From Heterohyrax brucei (taxonomy: Eukaryota; Chordata; Mammalia; Hyracoidea; Procaviidae), in contig CM053146.1 in the NCBI GenBank assembly GCA_028571685.1, positions 18,821,431 through 18,885,430 of the forward strand: a DNA stretch of 64,000 bases. The letters are read 5' to 3'. Positions within the stretch are counted from its first letter, which is position 1. Each line of letters starts with the position of its first letter. Shown piece after piece: positions 32,596-45,286 of the stretch. The translations under genes were made by a program, and so were the position numbers. The notes beneath the pieces were generated by a model, which had not been told where the DNA came from, did no database searches, and was given only the letters and a program-made list of their open reading frames with translations.

Positions 32596-33889
32596 AATTT
32601 TAGCAAATTTTTTCACGTGTAAAAAACACACTGACCTCGTATGGTTTAATTTAAATGGGGAAACTGTTAATGAGTATATTTGGGGGTCAAGAGGAAAGGC
32701 AGTATACATTTACCCAATGCTGTGTTTAATGAGTGCTTTTGAAATGTTGAAAACTTTTGATCCTTTGGAAAGCATTATTCTACTGATATTTTTAAGTTTG
32801 TAATTGCCTTATTAATTATGGTTAGATACCTTTGGCCTTTGTATTATTTTCCCCTTTCTCCAGGCACAAAACAGCAGCTTTGTCTTAAGTGGTTCTAGAA
32901 TTATTTCTATCATTATAAAAGCATTGAAATACTTTATGGTGTTTATTTCCAAAAAATTTATCAGTAAGCACATTTTCATGTAATCTATATCATGGAGAAA
33001 AATTTGGAATAATTACTGCAGTCATAAAAATACATGTTTACTCTCAAAGTGAAAAACATTGCGTATACAGAAACAGTTTTTCATAATGTGTTTTTCTTTT
33101 TGCTCTAGACATCTAAGAGATTTTAATTAATATTAACTAAAATTTTTATTCAGTATAGTTTGTGAAAATCAGAACTCGTGCGGTCTAATTTTCATGGCAT
33201 TGTTTTCCAAACTCTGATTATCTGCTACTAAGTTAGTACCATAGACAAAGGAAAGTCAGTGTCATTTGGCTCCTATTGCTACAGCTGACTGCTGTTACCA
33301 CTCTGCTGCTACAGTCATCATAAGCAATACTGTGCCTGTGGTCTCTGCTAGTAATGAAAAGAAGGATATTTTCCAGAGGGCAGATCAGTTTTTTAAATTG
33401 TACCATCCCAAATCTGATGCCTTCCTCAAGACTGTCTGTCTCTTTGGTTCATTAGATGTGAAAGTAGTAGCTTTTCATTTGTATTTGGAGTGTGTCTTTG
33501 TTGAGTATGCCATCCTCCATAGGAGCAGGACTGTGGATGTCTACCGGGATATCACAAGGAAGGGCCAAGGGACAGGCAGTTTCACATTGAGAAGCTTGCT
33601 TTTTCCTGGGTGCATGCTGAGAGCCCTGTCCAGTTTTCATTAAGCGGGAGGGAGACAATCTTAAGCCTTTCATACTTTTTGTTTTATTATTTATCAACTT
33701 CCTTTCTGGTGCTAGACAACAAAGAGAAACGTAGGTGAATTTATCCTTAATGTACTATGAAACTCTAAGGTCAGAGTGTTAAAATGAAGTAAAGGTTTGT
33801 GTTTTAGAAGTCCGTCTGTGATTGGTAATATTTTCTCCACGTGCTTTTTCATTTTCCTTTTTTATGTGGAAAGTATCTCTTATTAGTGG
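32596..33889. other. CLASP2 intron, no feature seen
   Basis: No repeat recognised. A 125-codon plus-strand open frame at 33266-33643 has no recognised domain, no splice context in phase with CLASP2 and no overlap with a known family; it is most likely chance. Confidence 0.5.
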
Positions 33890-35095
33890 TTTTATTTACA
33901 CAAAAATGTTTCTTATCTAAATTTTATTTTGTTACTGAAAATGCATACAGCAAAACAAAGTTTGTACAAATGCAGTTTAATAACACTGATTATCTTCCTT
34001 GAGTTATACAACCATTCTTACCCTTCTTTTTCTGAATGCCTCCCTCATTAAGGTGACTACTTTCCCCCTAAGTTTCCTTTCTAATCCTTCAAGTTGCTGT
34101 TGTCAGTTTGATCCTGTATAGATGCGCCTTAAAAGAACATACTAATCAAAGCAGATCTTATTTACTAGTTAAACTAAGCTGTTGTTCAGTTTTAAGATGA
34201 CTTCAGTGAATATTTTTTCATTTAGGGTTTAAAGATTATCTGAAGTTGGTAGTTTTAGGTGTTCATCTGTTCTCTGTGGCTGCAGAATGTCTAGAGTCCA
34301 TGAGAATTTGAAATTCAATTCTATATTTTCCCACTTTTGATGAGGATTCTTCTGAAGAATCTTTGATCAAAATGTTCAGTAATGGTAGCCAGGCAACGTA
34401 CAGTTCTGCTGTTCTCTTGGCAGAGGAGGCAGTTGTTGATGGAGGCAGTTAGCCACACATTCCATTTCCTCCTCCTGTTCCTGGCTCTCCTTCTCCCTTT
34501 GTTGCTCCAGGTGAATAGAGACCAATTGTTGTGCCTTGGATGGCCGCTTGCAAGCTTTTAAGACCCCAGGTACTATGTAGTAAACTAGAAGGTAGAACAG
34601 AAGCACTGAACACATTATTAGGCCAGTTAACTGATACATGCCATTAAACTATGACCGTAATCGTTCAATTCAAGAAACCAAATTCCATGAGCTGTTTGGT
34701 TGTACATGAACAGCCTCAATAGTTACTTTTCCTTTTTTTTTAGTGTGAGGGAGATCATACAGTAGTTGTCCTTTTATGATTGGTTTATTTCTGTCAGCAT
34801 AGTGCCTTTAAGCTCCACCCACAGTGTAACATGTATCAAGATTTCATCTCTTCTCCTGCTGAGTAGTATTCCATTGTATGTATGGACCACATTTTGTTTA
34901 TCCATTCATCTGTTGATGGGCATTTAGATTCTTTTCACCTTTTGGCTGTTGTGAATAATGCTGCAGTGAACATGAGTATACAAGTCTCTCTTTGAGTCTT
35001 CTGTTTTTCAAGTCTTCTGGGCACATACGTAAGAATGGAATTGCTGTGTCACATGGTAGTTCTATCTTTAGTTTAAATTTTTTTGTTTTTGAAAC
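33890..35095 (-). mobile_element. L1 3' part, minus strand, adjacent to an exon
   Basis: Read leftward from about 35095 it encodes the eroded ORF2 C-terminus (KIELPCDTAIPFLRMCPEDL, LVYSCSLQHYSQQ-like) and then about 900 bases of 3' UTR with 'aagcttttaagaccccaggt' and 'aactagaaggtagaacagaa', as in elephant-type L1. Its 5' truncation point lies about 70 bases from the acceptor of the next CLASP2 exon. Non-functional. Confidence 0.82.
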
Positions 35096-35167
35096 AATTT
35101 TAGTGAACATTTTGACTAAGATGTGCTCTTATACATCACATAAATTGACCATGCCTTCTTTTTCCAG

Positions 35168-35311
35168 GCAGCACAAATTGTGTTAATCTCTCTGTTTGAA
35201 TTGAACACCCCTGAATTTACCATGTTACTTGGTGCCTTGCCAAAAACATTCCAGGATGGTGCCACCAAACTCCTCCATAACCACCTCAAGAATTCTAGCA
35301 ACACCAGTGTG
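35168..35311 (+). CDS. CLASP2: CLASP2 exon: end of TOG3
   Basis: A 144-nt exon between ttccag and gtaagt, 48 codons in phase 0: AAQIVLISLFELNTPEFTML, LGALPKTFQDGATKLLHNHL, KNSSNTSV. It closes the TOG3 helical array (PEFTMLLGALPKTF is the last conserved helix pair) and begins the Ser-rich linker. NSSNTSV fits CLASP2. The antisense L1 just upstream leaves only about 70 bases for branch point and pyrimidine tract, yet the acceptor itself (ccttctttttccag) is strong. Confidence 0.97.
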
Positions 35312-35839
35312 GTAAGTGTATTGGGTCACACTTGGTACTTCTGTGTTCAGACTGTGGCCTCTGCATAGCCATTTTCTAGAAACTTTTCTAATAAAATAGC
35401 TTATGTTGTTGTTCTTTTTCAGTAGATTGTTAGCTTCTCCTCAGTAATCGGGTGGTGTCTGATCCCAGTGTATCTCGAGCCACTTTGTAACTATTTTGTG
35501 AACGAATGAACAAATACAATCCATTAAATTGTTAATAGGCGGTTTAGTGATTTGTTCATAAATTTAGTTTTTTTAACACTACAGAATGTGCATGCTAAAT
35601 TATGTCTTGACACTGTACATAATCAACATCAACGTTCAACTCCAAAAACGTGCATAAGCTAGTTAAACATTTTTCATTTATGTGCACTTTAAATTGGCCT
35701 AATTATTCTGGGAGGAAGAAAAGAAAATGTGCTGATTCCACCCATGTGTTTACTTACGGGTTAAAGGGCCAAGGAAAGGGTAGAGCTATATTCACCATCA
35801 AGTCCTTGAATTGATAGTGCTTATTCCACCTTTGCCTAG

Positions 35840-35946
35840 GGCTCTCCAAGCAATACAATTGGCCGGACTTCCTCTAGACATACCAGCAGCAGGACCAGCC
35901 CCCTGACTTCACCCACCAACTGTTCCCAGGGGGGTCTGTCTCCAAG
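35840..35946 (+). CDS. CLASP2: CLASP2 exon: Ser/Pro-rich linker
   Basis: A 107-nt exon between gcctag and gtaaag. It reads GSPSNTIGRTSSRHTSSRTS, PLTSPTNCSQGGLSP plus two bases. This is the disordered, basic Ser/Thr/Pro linker between TOG3 and the C-terminal domain; TSPLTSPTN offers several proline-directed phosphorylation sites. It ends in phase 2, matching both the next exon (40268-40384) and the one after (45287-45437), so the intervening exon can be skipped in frame. Confidence 0.96.
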
Positions 35947-36051
35947 GTAAAGTGATTTCCACAAAAGTGAAGAAAGCTAAAAGCATACTGATGTCTGCCC
36001 AGCCTATTTCTGAATTTTAAGATGAAGTTTAATAACCAAAAAGAGCATTAG

Positions 36052-36180
36052 GTCTCAGGAGATCGTGAGTTCTGTTCTCACTCAAATCTTAACTGTGTAG
36101 TTTTGGGCGAAATGCTTAACTTCTGTAGTAAAATAAGGTAGTTTGTATTAAATGTTCTCTGCAGTCCTTAAGCTCTAAAC
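36052..36180 (+). repeat. MIR-like SINE, plus strand
   Basis: 'cttaactgtgtagttttggg' then 'gcttaacttctgtagtaaaa' follows the MIR core order. Diverged; assignment tentative. Confidence 0.5.
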
Positions 36181-37049
36181 ATTCTCCTAGTACCTTAGAT
36201 TTCAAGTACTTTGGTTTGGTTTTGGTATTCCTTAAACATTACTTAGAGATTTTGAAACTAAAAGTTGTGTTTAGTGCTGCTTCATATAGAATCTGTGCAG
36301 AAATTTGTCACCTGTTCTCTGAGTGCTAGGAGAACTTAAAGGTATTTGTAGTCAGACTTCCATGTATACCTTTTAGAAGAGTTAGTCCTAACCAAGACTG
36401 GGTTGGTTTTCTAACCAAGTGGTAATTCCAGACCTCATTGCTATCATTATGAGCTCATGTTTCAAGCAGAATATTGCTCTGAAGGACTTTGATTTAAACT
36501 AAGAGCTAAAGTTGTATCAATAATTTTAGACTTAGAGAATCTGCAGTGGCTTAAGAAGGGAAACCACTGTGTCTGAGGATCTTTAGATGACAGTGTTTCT
36601 GGCCAGAACCTGTAGAAGTCTGCATGGTGTCTTTAGCTACCCGTCACATGTACTGGAGTTAGTATGGTCCCACTCAGAGCAGAATCCACTCTGGGCACTG
36701 CAGGCCAAAGCTTTGAGGAAAGAGCCAGCATCTGGACCTGCAAAGACTGTACATGTTATGTTTATCTAGAAGTCCACCTTTGGGGGATGACTTAACAACA
36801 AAAATCAGGAGACTTTTGTTCTTTGCAGGGCTTTTATAAGACTCTTAACATTAAAAGAAAATATTACAAGTATACCTTTTTTCCTTTAGTATTAGAGGTT
36901 GCCTCTTTAGTAGGAAAATATCAAAACTTAAGTTTTAAATTTAGAGTTTTAAAGTCTACCAAGCTTCCATTGCTACCAGTTGAAGTTCTCTTCAGTTTCT
37001 CCTTACTCCATAAATATTTTGGAGTATTAAGTTTGTGGGGTGTTTTTGT

Positions 37050-37051
37050 TT

Positions 37052-37082
<31 letters not shown>
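37050..37082. repeat. Poly(T) run
   Basis: About 33 T preceded by 'gtttttgtttgg'. No SINE body adjacent that I recognise. Prone to length change. Confidence 0.85.
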
Positions 37083-37847
37083 GGTGAAACTAAGTATTTA
37101 TATACCTGTGGTGCCTTGGTATTTATATTGCCTGTGTTTAATCCCCCGAATGCCCTCTGTACTGTTTTTAGGTATAATGGAGTATGATGTTATATCTCCA
37201 AATTTAGTCTGTGTTGTTATGATTTCAGCAGGCTGTTATCATTAGGCAGATGATGAGACCAGGAACTAATGGAAATATATCTGATTTTCCCGAGGTGTAA
37301 CTGAGACTCAGCCAGCTGTTTTTTTAATCTTAACATCCATACTTAAGGTATATAGTTTGTCTTAAATTAGCAGGGTCCAGTGTTGACAGTAAAATCATGA
37401 CGTATTCTTTCCTGGTAAGAAGACTTACAGAAAATTGTATTCCCTATAAATTGTTGCCTTTGTCCAGAAGTGATTCTTTCGCAACATTAATTGGAAAGTC
37501 TGTATTTTTCATAGTGCACAGTTCACAGTTATCTTTTAGTTATTTCATTATTAGGTCATACAGGCTTCAGGTAATAAGCAAAAAGCAAATCTCAAATCAA
37601 GTATTTTGTTAGATATAGTAATAGTCTAAGTGAAATTTGGTGGGCTCTACTAGCATAATCTGTCAGCACTAAGAATTGGCTTGATACTAATCTTCATGGA
37701 TCCCTGGATCGTTAAAATTTTAGTTCACTTTTCTAAGTCACATTTCTTCTAAATTGGCCTAACCTCCGCTTTTACTATTAGGACTGAAGCTCGGTGGAAG
37801 GAATGAATTGAATATTCATTCAGTATTAAAAAGCCTAAGTGTGATCT

Positions 37848-38008
37848 GGAGCCCTGGTGGCACAGTGATTAATAGCTCAGCTGCTAACGAAAAGATTGGC
37901 AGTTCAAGTCCACCAAGCACTCCTTGGAAACCTTCCTGTGGGGCATTTCTACTCTGTCTGTAGTGTCCCTCTGAGTCAGAATCAACTCCACAACAGAAGG
38001 TTTGGTTT
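37848..38008 (+). repeat. AfroSINE copy, plus strand, with target duplication
   Basis: From 'ggagccctggtggcacagtg' to 'acaacagaaggtttggttta'. Flanked by aagtgtgatct on both sides (about 37837-37847 and 38010-38020). Confidence 0.9.
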
Positions 38009-40267
38009 AAAGTGTGATCTAAATACTTAATTTGAACAGATTCTTAAGAAATTATTTTGTTACGCAATTTTTTTTCTTCTTTTTGAGTAGCTCTTGTTGA
38101 GAATCTGTATAGCTAGATGTCTAACCAACTTGAGATCAAGAGGGTAAATAATTTTTCTTAAAATGAAAATTATCCTTCACTAGGAAAAACTGCCTTATGT
38201 TGTCCTGTCCCTAGAAGGCTACATACTTTCTGCAAAAAAAAATTTATGAAAGAAACAAGTTGCAGCACTAACTAGAAGAATGACTAGGTTACCACATTCT
38301 TAGAAGGTGATGAGCAAGTTCTACAGTATATGATCTCACCTATTTTTATGAGCACTACTCTTGAAATGTTTATTTTCTTTGATCTTGAGATTCTTTAGGA
38401 TAATCTTGACCATAGGATATTAGCTTTTCATTCTTAGGGGGAGAAGTTGTCATCTGTTTTTTGTCTTTAATTTTGACCATCAAAATTAACTTTCTTTATC
38501 TATTTATAATTTTTTGGCCCCAAAATTTGACATTCAGATTATGGTGATAATAAGGAAGTATGATAAAATGATGGGCAAATCTAATTTGATAGCTGTTTAG
38601 AATATCACTAGTTAGAAAGTCATTTCTGTTGACTCAGCAATATTAGAGTAGCTATAGATAACAGATTGAACTTCTTAAAATATTCTGTTAATTGTTGTTT
38701 CTGTGTGAGAAAAGAATTACTACTTTTTACCAGCTGTTGAAGAAATGCCACTTAGTATTTGGAGAGATTTACGACACAGAATTTTTTTATCATTAAACAC
38801 ATGTTTCAGCTCATTTTACCTAACATGATTTTATGGTGAATGGAAAGCAGACAAATAGAGACTTTCAGAAATTATCTGAAGTCCATTCTGGTTTTTTTTT
38901 ATGAATACTCTGGGGGTCAGTTCTACTCTGGCCCCTAGGGTCGCCATGAGTCAGATGCTACTCAACAGCACTTGGCTTGGCATATGCAGTTTTTGCTCTT
39001 GTCTGCTGTATGTTCTTGACAAACATATTATAAAACAGATGTCACTGGATAGTATCTGTGTCTGACAGTAAAAATGATTGCAGGTGGGCTTTACATTTTG
39101 TCCATCTGAGGGCCAACAGTCTCCACAGGAACAGAATGAGATTAATTGTGAGGAGGTGCTGAGGCATCTGCTTTGTCATCCACACTTTGCAGAATTCCAG
39201 CTTGTGGTGGTCACCTATATTCTTCCTGAACCTCCATCCCAGCTCTGTGTGTGACTTAGCAAAAGTCTTTAAGCCCTTCTGTTCCTCAGTGACCTGCCAT
39301 TTCCACACCTTAATTTCTTATCAAATGGATAAGAACTGTCCTCAGGGAGACCAGCTCCAGACATACACCCTTACAGCTGTGATGAGATGAGTACCAGTGG
39401 CGAGCAGGGCTGCTGTGTAGAAACATTATCTCTGATGTCATAATCTTGGCCACGGGGGCTCACATCATGATTCAGTCTCATTTCTTTAGGGTTGCAAACA
39501 GATGTTAAAAAACTTTCTGTCAGAGCGTCTGCAATGCCAGGTCACTAAAGGCATTTGTAAATTGAAGAAGAATGCCTGTAGTCTCCTATGAGTTTTAATT
39601 CTCAAATTCAGTGAGAGGAGCAGAGGAATTGATTTTTCGGTGCTTCTGCTCTGAGCTGGCCAGCTGAGACTTAACTTCCTAGTTCTCTAAGTTAGTTGTG
39701 CTGCTGTCCTTTCCAAAGGAGACCACTTGTGTCAGCCTCTGAGTGCCATTTGTTTGGTTCCCAGTCTCAGAGAGCACACATTTAAGTAGATTCTGAGAGC
39801 TGTAATCAGAATAGCACATTTTCTGATTCTTTCCCTATTAGACTACCTCTGATCACTTTTGAATTAAGGCCCCATTATTTGTTCTTTGGTTCTTTCTAAA
39901 ATAATTGATGGGTTATCTGAAACAGAATCCATATTTTCTTGTGTGCAAATGCTTATAATGTCCTCCCACACATACAAAATATAAACAAGTGTGCACACAC
40001 TTGGATTCTCACAGTGATTTTAAAAACTGAGAGCATCCCATGGTTCGAAGGGGAAAGAATAAAACAGTGTCATTGAGGATTAAATTGTCAAGCAAATTGT
40101 TTTCTCAGTATGGCAAAGTAGTTAATTTTAATCTGATTGATTCTGATAGAACTTTCTCAAGGAAAGAGGAGCCACTAAGACACTTGGAGTACAGTGTCTT
40201 TTCCCCTTCCCCCTCTCTCTTACCTTTTCCGTTTCCCTGTCTGACTTTCCTCTTCTGATCACTGCAG
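38009..40267. other. CLASP2 intron with one AfroSINE fragment
   Basis: Mostly unassigned intron. An AfroSINE 3' fragment (plus strand, 'ggtcagttctactctggccc' to 'caacagcacttggct') lies at 38906-38980. A weak MIR-like stretch lies near 39220-39310. No exon seen. Confidence 0.6.
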
Positions 40268-40384
40268 TCGGTTATGGGGTTGGAGTGCCGATGGGCTATC
40301 GAAGCACCCACCTCCCTTTTCTCAGCCTAACTCAATCCCCACCGCTCCTTCCCACAAGACTCTCAGGCGCTCTTACTCTCCCAG
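40268..40384 (+). CDS. CLASP2: CLASP2 exon: 39-codon linker segment, phase-symmetric
   Basis: A 117-nt exon between ctgcag and gtaaca, following a C/T-rich tract. With flanking bases it reads S-RLWGWSADGLSKHPPPFSQP then NSIPTAPSHKTLRRSYSPS. It starts and ends in phase 2, so skipping is in frame and yields LSPS-MLDYD directly, as in CLASP1. Two Trp and a Pro-rich patch set it apart from the rest of the linker, while LRRSYSPS is a basophilic kinase-type motif. I recall the RLWGWSADGL segment from CLASP2 isoforms. It is short, lacks a long open frame and is easily missed in frame-based scans. Confidence 0.92.
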
Positions 40385-41040
40385 GTAACACGCTACCTGT
40401 TAAAATTTGTCTGAGGTGTCACAATATTATTGCATTTCCAAGGTCGTCTCAAGTCTTTTGAAAAGCCTCTTAGCTGCCTGCCTCAGCTATGAACCCTGCT
40501 TTGGCATAGACCATGGTAAGAAAGTGAGCAGATTTTTGTTGAATTTCTCAAGTACAGCCACGTCAGAGCAACATTTCACCAACTGATAAAAATCCGTTGT
40601 TTTGCTGTTGAGGACCTCTCAGCCCAGTGCAGTGCCCAGCCCCGCAATTGTTTAGGAAATGCTTACTGACTAGTTCACCTGTGAAATCAAGGCAGACCAT
40701 AGTGGGCACCATTTCCTGAACATTCTTCTTGGTGCTCAAGGCATTCTCACGACAGTGGAAGTGAGAGGAGGTGCTAAGTGAACCTCACAGCCACTGGTTG
40801 AATATGATTAAGCTGAGTCTAGAAGGAGGGGGTGGGGCTGCTTTCAGCTGTTTAGACAGATAGTAAATCTGTGGTACAAAGAAGGGTCCATGTAGTTACC
40901 CAAACAGATACCTGTTTGCGGGCCTGTTGAGTGCTTTTGCTCAAGGTCCCAAGCCCAGAGAACCTGTGTTTACATAAGCAGAACACAGGCACTACCAGTC
41001 TCATTGGGCTTGGTATGTGGTGAACATGCACACTCTGATA

Positions 41041-41220
41041 AAACCTGTTACCATCGAGTTGATTTTGACTCATAGCAACCCTATAGGACAAGAGTAGAAC
41101 TGTCCGTAGAGTTTGCAAGGAGAACCTGGTGAATTCAAACTGCTGATCTTTTGGTTACCAGCTGCTGCCGATCTTTTGGTTACCAGCTGGTAGCACTTAA
41201 CCACTACACCAACAGGATAT
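41041..41220 (-). repeat. AfroSINE with internal tandem duplication, minus strand
   Basis: Full-length reverse-complement AfroSINE in which the segment around 'gatcttttggttaccagc' occurs twice in a row (41141-41162 and 41163-41187). The duplication lies in the tRNA-derived head between the A- and B-box-like parts. Confidence 0.9.
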
Positions 41221-44145
41221 CCACATACTCTGTTAGGACATGGGTAAATAAAGCCTATGACTTTTGAAATGATTCATAGATAACTTTTGCATTCCTACTT
41301 ACTTGTATCGTCAACATAGCAAAGCCTTACTTGGTGAACAATACAGCTGAATATTTAATATCACCTTTCTTTTGAAACTCCTATAGCTCTAAAAGTTGTA
41401 CAGATAATCCTCAAGTCTACAGAGAATCCTAGTGTGAATCTCACTTCAGATATGGTGTTAGGACAAGCAGATAATGGGTGGCTGCTGTCTTAAATGTTAA
41501 TAAACCATATTACTACTATTTTTTAAAGGTTATCAGTGCGTCACACTGTAAGCTTGTTTTAGTTGTCGTACAGTGCCTTGTATGCCCAGCCAGCCTTTCC
41601 ACCCAGCCATCAAGACTTCCCCTCCAGAGGACACCCTGTTTCTAGAACTGTTTTTTCAAATTGTGCTCACGCTTACATTTGTAGATCTAACTCATCTAAA
41701 AGACAATGCTTATAAAATAACTCATAGCTTTTGTCAGCCATAGGCAGTAGAGCTGACTAGATATTTTTGAATTTAGACAAGCCATTGGTTGCAGGAAACT
41801 AACGGAACTTTATCTCTTGACTGTGCCAGAATCCTACTACTTCATAACATGCAACAATTATTCTCTACCTAGTATCCTTTCCCTACAAAATGGCAAAGAA
41901 GAAACCTCAGAGGGCACACTCCTATTCTAGTTTATCTTTCTGGTGACCTAACCCCACACACTGCTGCACCCGTAATATGAGCACCTTTACCAGGCATGTC
42001 TGGGACTTTGTTCTGCGTCAGTTTTGGTGACCTGACCTGACCTTCAGTCAGCAGCTGTTTGATGAACTCCTCCTAATCTGAGTAGTTCTATGGAAGCCCT
42101 TCTGGAATCTTATCAAAGCGTTTACAAGTGACCAGGCGATGACCTGCAACCCACAAGACAGTATCCTAGTTTGTCTCCCAATTGAAACAAAACAAACTAC
42201 TAGGCATGTGACAGATTGGGGCTTATCAGACGTCATCTCCTGTGAGTAAAGCAGCTAAATCCCTCTTGCCTGTTCTCCTGCGTTACTTGTCAGGACAAGT
42301 ATGACTCCCTGGGTAATGGGATTCATATAAATTTCCTCTTTTCCCTGAAAAATTAGGATTCTGTAGGTGTTAATTCAAACAAAAGACAGATCAAGCCAAA
42401 GCATAAAAAGAGTAGCATTGTCTGTTTCCTGTTAGAGGAAAACAGCGATGTCTGTCATCTGACGCTTGTCACTCACAGTGTTAGCTTCTTACCGAAGAAA
42501 TACTTCAGAACTCAAGTTAGTGAGCCTAAAAGAACTGTCAGCCAGATTGTGTTTGGTTGTACTCATAGTACTCCTAAATTGGAAGTTGGAGTTCGTCTGT
42601 TAATTGAAAATACAAAAGAACAGTAACAGGCAAAATCCTTTGTTTTCTTATTTTAAAAAGAGGCTATGACAGTGGTAAAGTTAAGCAAGCCAAAACAAAG
42701 TGCTTGAACAGTTCAGGTTGAGAGTAATGAGATGAATTACCTGGACACTAACGTGTTCTGAAGCGACATATGGAAAATAATATTGTGACATCCCTACAAA
42801 AGCTGAGCATTCTGCCAGACCTCCTCTTGTGCATTCTGTCATTCTTCCAGTTTATTGTTTTGTTTTTCATCTTTGCATGGGCTGTGCTGTATTTTTGGTT
42901 ATTATGATTAAAAGTACTTTAAGAAATTTTTTTAAACATCTTGTTATGTACTATTTTTTTTCTCTTTGAGCCATACTCAGTCTTTATACATAAATAATAG
43001 TATACTGGCCAGATGTATAAATGCCTTTGTTCATACATAAAGCTAGTATTGTGGTATTTTCAGAGAAGAGGGGCAAGGACCCCTTCCTCTTCAGTCATGC
43101 ATTCTTCATGTTTAAGGGGTGCTGCCTCTGGGTTGCCTCATAGACAGATAACCTTGTGAACTCAGAGGAGATTGAAATCTTGAATTGAGTTTAGGTTTTT
43201 TAGTCCACCTCCTGTCAGTCTATACATGGAATTTCAGCTGTAAATGTGTTCAAGGTTCACATTTCATTTGATGCCAGACTGTATCTTTGAGTTGGCTTGT
43301 CTGTTTGTGAAGTCTCCAATACAATTGGGTTTGTCTTTCTTTCATCAAGAAAGGAAAAATGGGTTTTACCTGGACCATTTTTGCAATTTTAGGCAAATAG
43401 CTTCCATTTCTGGAGAGTGAGTTCAGATCTTATTCTCCAGCAGAACCTAACTGCCCTGGAAACATCTGGAAGCCTGTTGAAGTCTGGCTACATCAAATGA
43501 GACCTTTTCAGTTTGTCTCGCTGTTCTGTCTAAGCCTTTGAAAAGGGGAGAAGGGGCAGCAAGTGTTACTTGTTTTTAAGTACAGGAAACTTACCCCTTG
43601 TCCTAAAGTGTTGATTGTGTTACCTTTAGGAAAGGGTTCATGCCAGTGAACACCTAGTTTCTCCAGCATTTTTTCTTTTGAAGAGCAGAGAGATCACTTT
43701 TCTTTTGTCCTCGGTGATGTTGCTTATTTATTTGCAGTCAAGGATCGCTAGTGTGTCCCCAGCACTTCCCAGTAGAACTTGGGGCTCTTTTATCCCTCCT
43801 TGAATACTTCTTTAAAACAAGTTATATTTAAGTTACATTTTTTTCTCTTTGCCTTTGGTTGACTGTTGATTCAGGTTTTATTTACTTTTTACTGGTATAT
43901 CCATCCCATGGCTTTGTTGATATTCTTCATGAGGGGCAGTAATGATAGTTTTGTTCTTAGGATCCTGTCTCTATCCCAGTGCACCTTTCATTGCTGCTTA
44001 TTGACACTGGATCACACCAAAATAGTTCAGGACTTTTGCTTCATTTTGTGTTTTGGATAAACATCTAAAAGGACAGCAGCTAACATCACTTTTCCTTCAG
44101 GGATAAATATTTCTTGCTCTTTGTTTTCCGACATCCATCCAGGAG
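41221..44145. other. CLASP2 intron, no feature seen
   Basis: About 2.9 kb without a repeat that I can name and without an exon-like open segment with matching phase. Possibly old, unrecognisable repeats. Confidence 0.5.
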
Positions 44146-44646
44146 TGTTTTAGTCAGCTAGGGCTGCTCTAACAGAAATACCACAGAGTGGATGGCTTTA
44201 ACAAAGAAAGATTTATTCTTACACAGTCCGGTAGGTTGCAAGTCCATATTCAGGGCGTCCACTCCAGGGAAAGACTTTCCCCTTGACGGCTCTGGAGGAA
44301 AGTCCGGTATTGCATCAGTCATTGTCCAGGGAGTGTCCTCACACAAGAACCTCTGGTCTGAAGGACGTGCTCTGCTCCCGGTGCTGCTTGCTTGATGGTA
44401 GCGAGGTTCTCAAATTGTCCTTGGTTCTTTTTCCTTTTATTCCTTGCAAGCTAAAAGCATTAAGGGTGGGGCAAGCCATACTCCAGGGAAACTTCCCCCA
44501 TAGCAGGAATTCACAGCCCCACCCTAATCCTTTAACATACAGGTTAGCAAAACCACACAATGGAGGACAGTCCCAAGATACTGGGAACCATATCCCATCC
44601 ACATGGCTGCACACATTTTTGGGGGGACACAATTCAAACCATGACA
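44146..44646 (-). mobile_element. Solo MaLR-type LTR, minus strand
   Basis: 501 bases from tgttttagtcagctaggg to aaccatgaca, perfect five-base target duplications AGGAG at 44141-44145 and 44647-44651. The reverse complement begins with TGTCATGGTTTGAATTGTGT and ends in CTAAAACA. Same subfamily as the LTRs of the provirus at 58.5-60.5 kb. The open frames across it (128-129 codons on both strands) are chance readings of LTR sequence. Confidence 0.9.
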
Positions 44647-45286
44647 AGGAGCATGGTTCATCTTTGTAAGATCTTCTTGTATTGTAAAACTTAAAATAGA
44701 AGCATCTAGAAGAATCTGATATGTTCACTAAGTTCTCTTGGTTTAGAGGACATAGAGTTAGGAATCCATTGGTTGGGCAGACATGACTGAGTCATAGGAT
44801 TTATTTTGTAACTTTCTGGTAAGCAACACTGCCTACTAACCCATCCTTGTGAAGTCTTCTGCTTTGTTCCTCTGAAATTTGTTTATAATACTAGCTTTAT
44901 CCTGAAGTGTCTGTTCCTCTCAAGTTTGTACGTTTGTGACCAGTAACAATCACACTACTTTTTTCCGTCTTGAATATACAAAAGTTATATTTCCATTTTC
45001 ATTATCTTGTACATTCAGTCACTAATTGTCACTCTTGAGTTTGTGTGTTTTTTGTGGTTGCTGTTTTCCACTGGTTTCTTACTGAGTGATGATGTGATGT
45101 TTGGACCAGACTTTCTCAGGAAGATGTGTAATTGTCTAATAGTGGTGCACTAACAAAAAAGTGTCTCCTTTTTTTAAAATCCCAAATCACCTAAAGAAAC
45201 AAAACCAGTTCTCTTACTCTGTAAATTAGTAGAGGTAATTTATGCCTATACTTCAGTTTAAGAAATAAGATTTTTTTTATCTTTAG

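Noticed and set aside
33266..33643. 125-codon plus-strand open frame
   Set aside because: No recognisable motif and no acceptor/donor pair in phase with CLASP2.
44283..44728. 128- and 129-codon frames on opposite strands
   Set aside because: Both are readings across a solo LTR.
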